Shown here: positions 23,147-30,366 of the stretch, in pieces
Position numbering within the stretch: position 1 is the stretch's first letter
Layout: each line of letters starts with the position of its first letter
Source: Synergistales bacterium
Lineage (GTDB): Bacteria; Synergistota; Synergistia; Synergistales; Synergistaceae
DNA: 30,366 nt
NCBI GenBank assembly: GCA_026002695.1
Contig: BOCB01000015.1
Span: 1-30,366, forward strand
Reading direction: 5' to 3'
Translations under genes and position numbers: made by a program
The notes under the pieces: generated by a model
The model's database searches: none
Seen by the model: the letters and a program-made list of their open reading frames with translations, nothing else
Told to the model about the DNA's origin: nothing

Positions 23147-23849
23147 TGAAAGTCGGTAAGAGCATGGTTTCACTCACGCTCATTCAGTTCTTAATCGACA
23201 AATACGGAGAGCAGAAGACAATCCATCTTATAGAGACTGACGAGAGTAACCCGGATGTCGGAAGGGTTTATAAGAACAAGATACCTGTAACGACAGCCAT
23301 TCTCGATGAGGATGAGAAGGATTGGATACGAATGGCCGGTGTTATGGAAAACACGTCCGACACGCTCTTCGTCATAAACAGTGCGGCAAGGAGCACTCTG
23401 GGCGTGCGTAAGCACGGACGGGATTTCAACTCAGTCTTGGAGAGCGGTCAAATCAACTACGACCTTGTTACCCTCTGGCCGCTTAACCGTCAAAAGGATT
23501 CCGTCCTGCTTCTGGAGGATTTTCTCGAATACATCTCGTTTGGGCATATTTCCCCATTCGCAACTGCTATTTCGGAGAGCCGGAGGACTTTGCGCTGTAC
23601 GAGAAATATATGTCGGATAACAATTCTTTGTGCGCTCGCATACATGAGGCGCTCAACTTTCCCGCGCTCGCGGACATAATTGCCGATGATTTCTACACCG
23701 GAGGCAAAACAATATCGGAGACCTCCGCGAGCCTCGGCGCGTTCGCGGGCCAGAGTTTTTTGTCGTGGCGCAACAGGGCGTACAAGATGTTCGCTGAAAT
23801 ATGCGAGCTGTCTGTAAATACTGAACCGGACGGAGATGAAGCCATATGA
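23146..23849 (+). pseudogene. traL: TraL-like ParA/MinD-type ATPase, N-terminally truncated and frameshifted
   Basis: The frame opens with ATG 23146 overlapping the traK stop and reads MKVGKSMVSLTLIQFL. RP4 TraL begins with about 14 residues ending in KGGVGKSM; here only VGKSM of the P-loop remains, so the first about 14 codons seem deleted exactly up to the P-loop. The body continues (LIETDESNPDVGRVY, FVINSAAR, INYDLVTLWPLNRQKDS). At about 23547-23552 the frame breaks: LEYISFGHI continues in another frame as FPIRNCYFGEPEDFALYEKY, then LNFPALADIIADDFY to a TGA at 23849. One extra T in the CATATTTCCCC run would mend it. TraL is a ParA-like ATPase of the Tra1 region with uncertain function in transfer. 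Both defects argue for loss. Confidence 0.7.
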
Positions 23850-24463
23850 ACCTCGACGATCAGATGAGTTCCCTCGCCGAGGTGGTTCTGAAACGTCCTA
23901 TGACAGAGGAGGAGAAGAACGAGATATACAGAATCTCGGACGCGCTCGGAATGAACAGCGTTCAGAGCTTTTTACATCTGCTTTTTGTATTCAAACTCCA
24001 CGAAGATGTCATGAAGAAGCGTTTTGACGAGATGGCAGAACTTGAAAAGCGGTTGAACGATACTCTCGGAAGCTCGGTAGAGCAAATTCTCGGCGAGGGA
24101 GCGAGTACAATAGGCGCGGATATGGGCGACAGGATAGCGTTTCAGGCTCAAAACATTCTCTCTTCCGTAAAGGAGCATTACGAAATTCGCGGACATATCG
24201 TATCGCTTGCCTTGCTCTGCATAATGGCGACGCTCGCGTACTGGCTTGGGCGGTATAACATTCTCGCGGCGGCTCCGTCCGGCAGCGCTTTTGAGACGCT
24301 TCTCCTGCTTCCGGGAGGCTGGAGCTTGTTTTTATGCGGCTCGGCGTATTTGTTCTTCTGGGCAAGTGACTATTGGGAGATGATACGCAAGACAAAACTC
24401 TACAAGGCGTTTCTTGGATTGCAGGTTTTCCTTTTGGGATGGCTTTTGGTGTTTTTGCTCTAA
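23846..24463 (+). CDS. Membrane protein at TraM position of the transfer region
   Basis: The protein has 205 residues; ATG 23846 overlaps the traL stop. The soluble N-terminal half is helical and charged (RPMTEEEKNEIYRISDALGM, then KRFDEMAELEKRL) and three membrane segments follow at about 120-140, 153-176 and 185-205; the protein ends inside or right after the last one. Order after traK and traL suggests an analogue of IncP TraM, but I see no specific sequence similarity, so no symbol is given. It is followed by a hairpin and a terminator that end the traKLM-like operon. Confidence 0.6.
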   Translation: MNLDDQMSSLAEVVLKRPMTEEEKNEIYRISDALGMNSVQSFLHLLFVFKLHEDVMKKRFDEMAELEKRLNDTLGSSVEQILGEGASTIGADMGDRIAFQAQNILSSVKEHYEIRGHIVSLALLCIMATLAYWLGRYNILAAAPSGSAFETLLLLPGGWSLFLCGSAYLFFWASDYWEMIRKTKLYKAFLGLQVFLLGWLLVFLL

Positions 24464-24487
24464 TGGGGCAAAAGGATTGCCCCATTA
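24461..24487. other. Perfect 11-bp GGGGCAA hairpin at end of traKLM-like operon
   Basis: TAATGGGGCAA / TTGCCCCATTA with loop AAGGA; it overlaps the stop codon of the membrane-protein gene. No immediate T run follows (GGATAATTTTT). The core matches the hairpin at 18319-18336 in the other operon. Confidence 0.6.
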
Positions 24488-24563
24488 GGATAATTTTTCA
24501 AAATTTCCTGTCCCCATAGACATCGTACTCTCTCTAAAGGGGAACCGAGTTCTCAAAGCAAAA

Positions 24564-24594
24564 GGCGGCGCGTTGAAAAAGACGCGCCGTTTTT
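24564..24594 (+). terminator. Rho-independent terminator between traKLM-like genes and trb operon
   Basis: Stem CGGCGCGT / ACGCGCCG (24566-24573 and 24582-24589), loop of eight A-rich bases, then TTTTT. It separates the two rightward operons, so trbB onwards likely needs its own promoter in 24595-24655; I see no convincing sigma70 match there. Confidence 0.85.
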
Positions 24595-24665
24595 CATTTT
24601 GTACATCCTCCTTCGCCCCCGCCTTAACCTTATAGGAGAAATACACAGACCGATGGGGTGATACA

Positions 24666-25658
24666 TTGCCGTTTGAAACGCGGGAACAATTAGAAAGATT
24701 GGACAGCAAGCTCAAATGTGAATTTGGCTTATATGTCGTCATGGCCTTGGAGAACCCCGACGTTATTGAAATCTGCGTCAATTCGGACGGTCATATCTGG
24801 CTTGAGGAAAAAGAGAAACGCCTATATGACACGGGAAAGACCATAGCGGCGGAAAAGCTCACGGCGGCGCTCGGAACCATAGCCGCAATGAACGGAACAG
24901 AGCTGAACGAAACGACGCCCGTCCTCAGCGGCAGACTGCCTCTCGACGGTTCCCGTGTCGAGGGTACTGTTCCTCCAGTTACGCCGGACGGCCCGTCGGT
25001 CAGCATACGCAAACACGCCTCGGCGATATTCCCCCTCTCGAAGTACGTGGACGAAAGGCGCATACCGCAAGAGGGGGCGGAATATTTAAGGGACAACATC
25101 CGCGGCGCTAAGAATATCCTCGTCGCCGGCGGAACTTCTTCAGGGAAAACGACATTCGTGAACGCGCTCATCCGAGAGCTTTTGGTTATTGCCCCGCAGG
25201 ACAGGCTCCTCATTATCGAGGACACGCAGGAAATCCAATGCGCCACGACGAACAAGCAGAACTTTGTGGCTACGGAGGAAGTACCAATGCAAAAACTTCT
25301 GAAAACGGCCATGCGCTACAGGCCGGACAGAATAATCATCGGAGAAGTGAGAGGGGGTGAGAGCCTTGACCTATTGAAATCTTGGAACACCGGACACCCC
25401 GGAGGACTGGCCACGGTACACGCGAACAACGCTCCGGCCGCGCTTTTACGTTTGGAGCAGTTAATCGCGGAGGTGAGCGTAACACCAATGTCGGCGCTCA
25501 TAGCGGAGGCAGTTCACATCGTCGTCTACATGCAGGAGTTCGGGAAGATTGGACGGCAGGTTACGGAGATTATCCGAGTTACCGGCTACAAGAGAGGAGA
25601 GTACGTGTATGAGACGGTCTACGAATCAGGCGAAGCAAACAGGCGCAAAAACGGTTAA
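24666..25658 (+). CDS. trbB: TrbB (VirB11-type) secretion ATPase
   Basis: The protein has 330 residues and starts with TTG 24666, with GGGGTG five bases upstream. The C-terminal ATPase domain shows Walker A GGTSSGKTT (155-163), Asp box IIEDTQEI (183-190), Walker B-like RPDRIIIGEVRG (219-230) and His box TGHPGGLATVHANN (242-255): all four VirB11 hallmarks. It forms a cytoplasmic hexamer that powers pilus assembly and DNA transfer at the base of the channel. First gene of the trb operon, as in IncP. Intact. Confidence 0.95.
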   Translation: MPFETREQLERLDSKLKCEFGLYVVMALENPDVIEICVNSDGHIWLEEKEKRLYDTGKTIAAEKLTAALGTIAAMNGTELNETTPVLSGRLPLDGSRVEGTVPPVTPDGPSVSIRKHASAIFPLSKYVDERRIPQEGAEYLRDNIRGAKNILVAGGTSSGKTTFVNALIRELLVIAPQDRLLIIEDTQEIQCATTNKQNFVATEEVPMQKLLKTAMRYRPDRIIIGEVRGGESLDLLKSWNTGHPGGLATVHANNAPAALLRLEQLIAEVSVTPMSALIAEAVHIVVYMQEFGKIGRQVTEIIRVTGYKRGEYVYETVYESGEANRRKNG

Positions 25659-25704
25659 GCGTGTAGTTAAGCGCTTCATTCGGCGTTCCAAAGGAGGCAA
25701 TATC

Positions 25705-26025
25705 ATGTTCGGAAAGAAAATACTCATCTCAGGCGCAGTATCGGTGTTCACTCTTGCGCTCGCCAAAACAGCGGAGGCGAACACGTCAACGAAATTCCCT
25801 TGGGATTCAGCGTTGAAACAGCTCGCGGATTCTTTAACAGGCCCGGTGGCGTTCTCACTCGGTCTTTTTATGATTGTCTGTGGCTTTTGCGCGATCGCCT
25901 TTGTCGGTTCGGAGCTCGGCGGGTGGGTCAAATGGGTGGCGCTCTCGGCGATACTCGCCGGTATGCTCGGAGCGGCTCCGACAGTCCTCTCGATGTTCGG
26001 TCTGCAAAGCGCCCTAATCTGCTGA
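25705..26025 (+). CDS. trbC: TrbC (VirB2-type) conjugative pilin precursor
   Basis: The product has 106 residues from ATG 25705, chosen for AAGGAGG seven bases upstream; the frame is open further upstream, overlapping trbB, without a ribosome site. It has a basic N-terminus, a signal-peptide-like hydrophobic stretch ending near TAEA (about residue 25), then two membrane segments (VAFSLGLFMIVCGFCAIAFV and VKWVALSAILAGMLGAAPTVL). This is the pilin layout: the mature two-helix peptide polymerises into the transfer pilus. Lies between trbB and trbD as expected. Confidence 0.88.
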   Translation: MFGKKILISGAVSVFTLALAKTAEANTSTKFPWDSALKQLADSLTGPVAFSLGLFMIVCGFCAIAFVGSELGGWVKWVALSAILAGMLGAAPTVLSMFGLQSALIC

Positions 26026-26026
26026 T

Positions 26027-26353
26027 ATGGACGAGCAGCTCAGGATTATACCGATACACAGAAGCCTGACAAGACCGCTTTTGCTTATGGGCTGCGACAG
26101 GGTTCTGTTCCTCATGCTCTGTATGGTCGTCACTTTGCTCGCAGGCCCCGGAGGGCTGATGACTAAGAACTACGTCAACATGCTGCTGGCCGTATTGCTC
26201 TTTCTTGGAGGGCGTGAGGGGCTGGTTCATATGGCCAAAACCGACTCGCAGATGAGCGATGTGTTTCGCAGAAGCACACAATATCGCGCCGAATACCCGG
26301 CTGTCAGCACAGCGGGGTATAAAAATCCGCAGAAAGCGAGGCGATGGCAATGA
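26027..26353 (+). CDS. trbD: TrbD (VirB3-type) inner-membrane protein
   Basis: The protein has 108 residues; ATG 26027 comes one base after the trbC stop. Family-typical opening IIPIHRSLTRPLLLMGCDR precedes two hydrophobic segments (about 25-45 and 49-62). The C-terminal tail is polar. TrbD/VirB3 sits in the inner membrane and works with the TrbE ATPase, whose start overlaps this gene. Confidence 0.88.
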   Translation: MDEQLRIIPIHRSLTRPLLLMGCDRVLFLMLCMVVTLLAGPGGLMTKNYVNMLLAVLLFLGGREGLVHMAKTDSQMSDVFRRSTQYRAEYPAVSTAGYKNPQKARRWQ

Positions 26354-28908
26354 GCGTGAAGAACGCAATGAAGACGAAACACGAGATTGGTTTTTCGGAC
26401 TTGCTGCTGTATCAGACGCTTGTGAGCGAAGGCATTATAGAAATGAAGAATGGCTCGCTCATGGCGGGTTTTTGGTACACGGGGCCGGATTTGGAATCGG
26501 CAACCAAGGAAGAAGTAGAAGCGTTATCCGCATATATCAGCAGCGCTGTAATGCGTCTCGGCAGCGGGTGGATGTTGCACGTAGAGATGATACGCAAACC
26601 CGCCGAGGGCTACCCTGAGGGATTTTTTCGTGAGCCTACGAATATTCTCATAGACCTCGAACGCCGGTACTTCCATCAGCAGGAGGGACGGCATTTCGAG
26701 ACTAAGATAGCGCTCTTTTTTACGTATCTGCCTCCGGTATTGGCTCAGTCTCACAAGGCAAAGAAATTAGCCGATATGGTCATGGGCGAGACTGAGACGG
26801 AGTTCCGCGATGACGGCGAGAAGCGGCTGAAACTCTTCGAGGACAAATTGGATGAACTTGAAACATCGCTCACCGCAAGCCGTCAGATACGCTTGAAGCG
26901 CATGAAGCTCTCAATGGTGAAGTCCAACGACGGCGAGGACATGATAAACGCGGAGCTTTTGCAGGCGCTGAACCAAGTCATAAACGGACGCTGGCATCCT
27001 GTCCGTTTGCCTGTTCCCGCTCCGACATATTTAGACACGATGTTGGCGCGGGATATGCTCGTCGGCACGCCTTTAACCTATGACGGAAACCACGTCATGG
27101 CCGTTTCAGTCATGGGGTATCCGCAGGGCTGTTATCCGGGGATTCTGCATTCACTGTCTCTCCTGCCGTTTGAATTGAGAGTGTCCAATCGGTTTATCTT
27201 CACCGACTTCATGGACGCTTCAAGGCTGTTCACCAACCTCCGCAAGCGTTGGTTCCAGAAGAGGCAGAGCTTCATCGCGCAGATTTTCGGACGTATTGAC
27301 GCGCCCGTGAACCTCGACGCCGCCAATATGGTCGCCGACATAGATGAGGCAACACAGCTGCTCGACAGCGGTGATGTCTGTTACGGCCACCACACCTGTA
27401 CTGTGATTATCCGGGGCAACGATACGGAAGAGTTGGAGGAACGAGCGCGGGAGGTCGTAAAGGTCTTTGAGTTCAAAGGTTTCAGCGCCCGTGTGGAGAA
27501 GCGCAACGGCATGGAGGCGTTTATAGGCTCCCTTCCCGGACACGGGTACGAGAACATCCGACGCCCTATGATTTCAAGCCTCAGCTACGCCGACATAATC
27601 CCCACGACTACGGACTGGACAGGCGAGGAATTTTGCCCGTCAGGGCACTTTCCTCCGAAAAGCCCGGCGTTGTTACAGGCAGCCTCTGTCGGCAGTACGC
27701 CGTTTCGTTTGAATCTTCACGATGGAGATGTTGGCCATACCTTGATTTTAGGCCCGACAGGTTCCGGCAAGTCCACGCTTCTTGCCGCCATAGCTTCGCA
27801 GTTCGAGCGGTACGAGGGGGCAAGAATATTCGCCTTTGACAAGGGTTACTCAATGTTCCCCCTTGTTTCATCGTGCGTTGATTCGGCTCATTACGACATT
27901 GGAGCGGAGGATTCAAAACTTCGTTTCTGCCCGCTTGCGGCCATCGACACTCCGATGGAGAGGATGAACGCGCAGGAGTGGATAGAGGCGGCGATAGTCC
28001 TGTCAAAGGGAAGCCCTCCGACACCGGATGAAAGGGGGCTCATAAGCTCCGCGTTGCAGACTATGGCCGAAACCACCACCGACGCCTCGATGCGGACGCT
28101 GACCAACTTCACGTATACCGTACAGGATATGGAGATACGGAAATATCTGGATTACTACACCGGCGACAGCCCCGGCGGCCTGCTCTTAGACGGAAGCTCG
28201 AACGACATCCGGTATAGGAACTTCACCGTCTTTGAGCTTGACCATGTATTCCAAATGGACGTGAAGCTCGTCATGCCGATATTTCTGTTTCTGTTCAACG
28301 AAATCGAGAAACGGCTTGACGCGACCGTGGAGGCTAAACACAATCCTCCGTCGTTAATCATAATCGACGAGGCGTGGCTGGCTCTCTCGCATGAGATGTT
28401 TCAGCAGAAGATAAAGGAGTGGCTACTGGTTCTTCGCAAGAAGAACTGCGCGGTTATTTTAGCCACGCAGAATCTTTCCGACGTAATCAACTCACCGATA
28501 CGGCAGACCATTCTTGAAAGCTGTTTCACGAGAATACTCCTGCCGAACCCAAGTGCAATGAACGACGAATTGAAGGAGCTTTACATGGGCAATCTCGGCT
28601 TGAACCGCAAGCAAGTGAAGCTCATAGCCACTGCGATCGCCAAACGACATTACTACTATGCCGCTCCCAATTCGCGCAACTACCGGCTGTTTGATTTGGG
28701 ACTTGCCCCCGTTTCGCTTTCCTTCATTGGCGCGTCCAATAAAGATGACTTGAAGGCGATACGGGCGTTGCAAAAGGAGCATGGGGAGAAATGGCCCGTG
28801 TTCTGGCTCAAATCCCGCGATCTCGGAGATTGGGGCGACTTGTGGCTTGAAAGGTACGAAGAGCGGAAGGAGAACATATCGCTCGACAAAGAGGAGGCGC
28901 TGATATGA
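26344..28908 (+). CDS. trbE: TrbE (VirB4-type) secretion ATPase
   Basis: The protein has 854 residues; ATG 26344, or ATG 26350 six bases on, both within the trbD end. The N-terminal half is the VirB4/CagE domain; the C-terminal ATPase has Walker A GPTGSGKST (470-478, Lys476) and Walker B LIIIDEAW (Asp675-Glu676), then ILATQNLSDV, the usual sensor-like strand. Length is normal. It is the large inner-membrane-associated ATPase essential for pilus biogenesis and substrate transfer. No lesion seen. Confidence 0.95.
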   Translation: MAMSVKNAMKTKHEIGFSDLLLYQTLVSEGIIEMKNGSLMAGFWYTGPDLESATKEEVEALSAYISSAVMRLGSGWMLHVEMIRKPAEGYPEGFFREPTNILIDLERRYFHQQEGRHFETKIALFFTYLPPVLAQSHKAKKLADMVMGETETEFRDDGEKRLKLFEDKLDELETSLTASRQIRLKRMKLSMVKSNDGEDMINAELLQALNQVINGRWHPVRLPVPAPTYLDTMLARDMLVGTPLTYDGNHVMAVSVMGYPQGCYPGILHSLSLLPFELRVSNRFIFTDFMDASRLFTNLRKRWFQKRQSFIAQIFGRIDAPVNLDAANMVADIDEATQLLDSGDVCYGHHTCTVIIRGNDTEELEERAREVVKVFEFKGFSARVEKRNGMEAFIGSLPGHGYENIRRPMISSLSYADIIPTTTDWTGEEFCPSGHFPPKSPALLQAASVGSTPFRLNLHDGDVGHTLILGPTGSGKSTLLAAIASQFERYEGARIFAFDKGYSMFPLVSSCVDSAHYDIGAEDSKLRFCPLAAIDTPMERMNAQEWIEAAIVLSKGSPPTPDERGLISSALQTMAETTTDASMRTLTNFTYTVQDMEIRKYLDYYTGDSPGGLLLDGSSNDIRYRNFTVFELDHVFQMDVKLVMPIFLFLFNEIEKRLDATVEAKHNPPSLIIIDEAWLALSHEMFQQKIKEWLLVLRKKNCAVILATQNLSDVINSPIRQTILESCFTRILLPNPSAMNDELKELYMGNLGLNRKQVKLIATAIAKRHYYYAAPNSRNYRLFDLGLAPVSLSFIGASNKDDLKAIRALQKEHGEKWPVFWLKSRDLGDWGDLWLERYEERKENISLDKEEALI

Positions 28909-29696
28909 AGGCGGTTAAAGTTATCGCAGCTGTGTGTATGTTGAGCGTTCCTTCCGCAGTTTACGCCGGCGGCGGGTTGAGCGGCGGCGCTACCGAATGG
29001 ACGCAGCTGGCCAACAATGCCGAGCTGATAAAGCAGGTCGAGGAGTCGGTTAAGCAGGTTACAAACCAGATAACACAGATTACCAATCAGGTAACGCAAA
29101 TAACCAACCAGATAACCATGATACAGGACATGGCGCTCAACACGCTTGAGTTACCCAAGCAAATCTTCAAGGACGTGAAGGGCGTCTATTCGAAGGTTCA
29201 GGGTGTTATAGGCAAGACAAGAGGTTTGGCCTACAACATGTCGAATTTCGGCTCGGAGCTTGAACGGCGCTTCAAAAGCTACGCTGATATGGGGAATCTA
29301 TCCGGTGGAGATGATTTTGCTTCTGCCACGAGAAGCGTCATAGATACTCAGATGGAGACGGTGCGCACGACTATGGAGGGCGTCAGCGAGGTATTCAACG
29401 AGCTTGGCAATGACGCGTCCGCGTTGGAGGAATTACAGCAGTCAGCGAGTTCGGCAAAGGGGCGAAACCAAATCATGCAGGCGACGAATGAACTGCTCGC
29501 CTTTCTCGCTCAGGACGCGATGAAGCTCCGTCAGCTTCAAATGATGGCGACGCAGATGAGCGGCGCGGTCTACGAGGCTGAACGCGCTAAGAATGACCTC
29601 GGTCAGCGGCACATGGAACAATTCATGAAACCCGCCCCTCCGAGCAAGGCGAACATAAAGGATGAGCACCTCATCGACAAACTGGCCGGGGAGTAG
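28905..29696 (+). CDS. trbJ: TrbJ (VirB5-type) transfer protein
   Basis: The protein has 263 residues; ATG 28905 overlaps the trbE stop. A signal peptide (KVIAAVCMLSVPSAVYAGG, cleavage near residue 21) leads into a long helical protein. Residues about 48-70 form three 7-residue repeats (TNQITQI, TNQVTQI, TNQITMI) that suggest a coiled coil and are also visible as 21-bp DNA repeats. LRQLQMMATQMSGAVYEAE near the C-terminus is typical of TrbJ. The protein is periplasmic and is thought to contribute to pilus tip and mating-pair contact. Confidence 0.88.
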   Translation: MKAVKVIAAVCMLSVPSAVYAGGGLSGGATEWTQLANNAELIKQVEESVKQVTNQITQITNQVTQITNQITMIQDMALNTLELPKQIFKDVKGVYSKVQGVIGKTRGLAYNMSNFGSELERRFKSYADMGNLSGGDDFASATRSVIDTQMETVRTTMEGVSEVFNELGNDASALEELQQSASSAKGRNQIMQATNELLAFLAQDAMKLRQLQMMATQMSGAVYEAERAKNDLGQRHMEQFMKPAPPSKANIKDEHLIDKLAGE

Positions 29697-29702
29697 GTTG
29701 CA

Positions 29703-30366
29703 ATGAACGCCTCCCGAAAGATAACGATTGGTTTGGCTGTTGCGCTTCTCCTCTGCTGTATTTCTCCGGCATACGCTTTCGGTGATATAGCCAACGTCGC
29801 TATGGCTGAACTCTTCGGGCAAATCTCGGACGCTTGCAGCGGCTGGTTGGAGAAAGCCGCCGAGATAGCCGTGAGCTTGCTTGCCATAACTGCGGTTATA
29901 GGCTTTGCCATCGGCGCTAAGGATTTAGCGTTGAGCGGCGGAGTAACGCTTGACGGCATTGTCGCGTTGTTCGTTCGCTACACGTTCATAGTCGGGATTT
30001 TGGTCTGGCTCCTGAACGCGCCCATGAGGTTGGGTCTTATCGTCAGTTCACTTAGAAAGATAGGCGGGGCTATAAGCGGGCAGGACGTAACTTTCAGCGG
30101 ACTCTTCTCGCTATTCGACGATGTGGTCATGCCGCTTGTGAGCTACGCTAACGGGCTGAATTTCCGGGAAGTAGGCACGTATATCTGCTTGGTGTTCGTG
30201 ATATTCATCATTAACTGCCTCTGCTTCATGATCGCCACGACTTTACTCGTCGTGGAGCTTGAAGCGATATTTATTCTCATAGGCGGGATGATTACCGCGA
30301 GCTTCTTCGTGATTGGCTACTTCCGTGATTTGTTCCTCGGTTACATAAAGGCGCTCGCCGCCGTGG
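29703..30366 (+). CDS. trbL: TrbL (VirB6-type) polytopic membrane protein, truncated by window end
   Basis: ATG 29703 follows trbJ by six bases. The visible 221 residues have a signal-like start (ITIGLAVALLLCCISPAYAF), then several membrane helices (AVSLLAITAVIGFAIG, LFVRYTFIVGILVWLL, YICLVFVIFIINCLCFMI, IFILIGGMITASFFVIGY). The pattern, including VVELEAIFILIGG and YFRDLFLGYIKA, fits TrbL/VirB6, the inner-membrane channel component. The C-terminal half is outside the window, as would be trbF, trbG and trbI. Confidence 0.88.
   Translation, partial: MNASRKITIGLAVALLLCCISPAYAFGDIANVAMAELFGQISDACSGWLEKAAEIAVSLLAITAVIGFAIGAKDLALSGGVTLDGIVALFVRYTFIVGILVWLLNAPMRLGLIVSSLRKIGGAISGQDVTFSGLFSLFDDVVMPLVSYANGLNFREVGTYICLVFVIFIINCLCFMIATTLLVVELEAIFILIGGMITASFFVIGYFRDLFLGYIKALAAV

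Larger units (their letters stand above)
1..30366. mobile_element. Interior of an ICE with P-type (Trb) conjugation system; neither end in window
   Basis: Every recognisable gene belongs to conjugation, relaxation, anti-restriction or mobile-element maintenance. The order traG / accessory genes / traI / traJ / oriT / traK / traL / membrane protein / trbB-C-D-E-J-L follows the IncP Tra1-Trb logic, with tra relaxosome genes divergent around the oriT. No integrase for the outer element, no attachment site and no chromosomal gene is visible, so both termini lie outside. A plasmid is not excluded because no replication gene is seen either way. The giant methylase/helicase gene points to the ICE class common in Firmicutes. 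Confidence 0.8.

Noticed and set aside
23540..23560. Programmed -1 frameshift in the traL-like gene
   Set aside because: The site reads CAT ATT TCC CCA in frame and does not form an X XXY YYZ slippery heptamer; the same gene has also lost its N-terminus.
1..30366. tRNA or rRNA genes and an attachment site for the outer ICE
   Set aside because: No cloverleaf-like or rRNA-like sequence was recognised on reading both strands; ends of the ICE appear to lie outside the window.

Overview
The window is the interior of an integrative and conjugative element (ICE) with a P-type (Trb/IncP-like) transfer apparatus. A second, smaller mobilizable element is inserted into one of the ICE's own genes. The tra/trb genes (relaxase, TraJ, TraK, TrbB-E, TrbJ, TrbL) are of diderm IncP style. 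The giant methylase-helicase gene, the ArdC-type protein and the nested TnpV/TnpW/serine-recombinase/MobA element are of the kind carried by Clostridia-type elements. That mixture suggests a diderm that exchanges DNA with Firmicutes, such as a Negativicute or a Synergistota member; the host cannot be named from sequence alone. No rRNA, tRNA or chromosomal housekeeping gene is present.

Layout of the outer ICE. From about 22.2 kb leftwards, on the minus strand, lie traJ-like, traI-like relaxase, an ardC-like gene (in-frame TAG), a small acidic ORF, the giant DNA-methylase/SNF2-helicase gene (in several pieces), a KfrB-domain protein and the N-terminus of a probable TraG/VirD4 coupling protein at the left edge. 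From about 22.7 kb rightwards, on the plus strand, lie traK-like, traL-like (decayed), a TraM-position membrane protein, a terminator, then trbB, trbC, trbD, trbE, trbJ and a truncated trbL. The divergent 22.2-22.7 kb gap has the position of the IncP oriT. It holds a 19-bp imperfect inverted repeat, a nic-like sequence, and about 18 copies of a WWTCGYC motif spaced almost exactly one helical turn (about 10.2 bp) apart, directly in front of the traK-like gene.

The nested element spans 4274-14787 (about 10.5 kb) and is bounded by a 7-bp direct repeat (CGTTCTG). Removing it restores the reading frame of the giant gene exactly. It carries tnpV, tnpW, a frameshifted large serine recombinase, a DUF3847 protein, a MOBQ-type oriT and a mobA/mobL relaxase on the plus strand. 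Convergent to these is a more AT-rich five-gene cassette: XRE regulator, two adenine-type DNA methyltransferases, a 690-residue protein with PD-(D/E)XK-like motifs, and an OLD-family ATPase/TOPRIM nuclease. Joining the two ends, as in an excised circle, would create a perfect TTGACA-17 bp-TATAAT promoter reading into tnpV-tnpW-recombinase-mob, the arrangement described for Tn4451.

Several genes are damaged: the giant gene (frame break, in-frame TAA, insertion), ardC (in-frame TAG), traL (lost N-terminus plus frameshift) and the serine recombinase (one-base frameshift). The trb operon looks intact. This could be an ICE in decay or, for the single-base lesions, assembly error.
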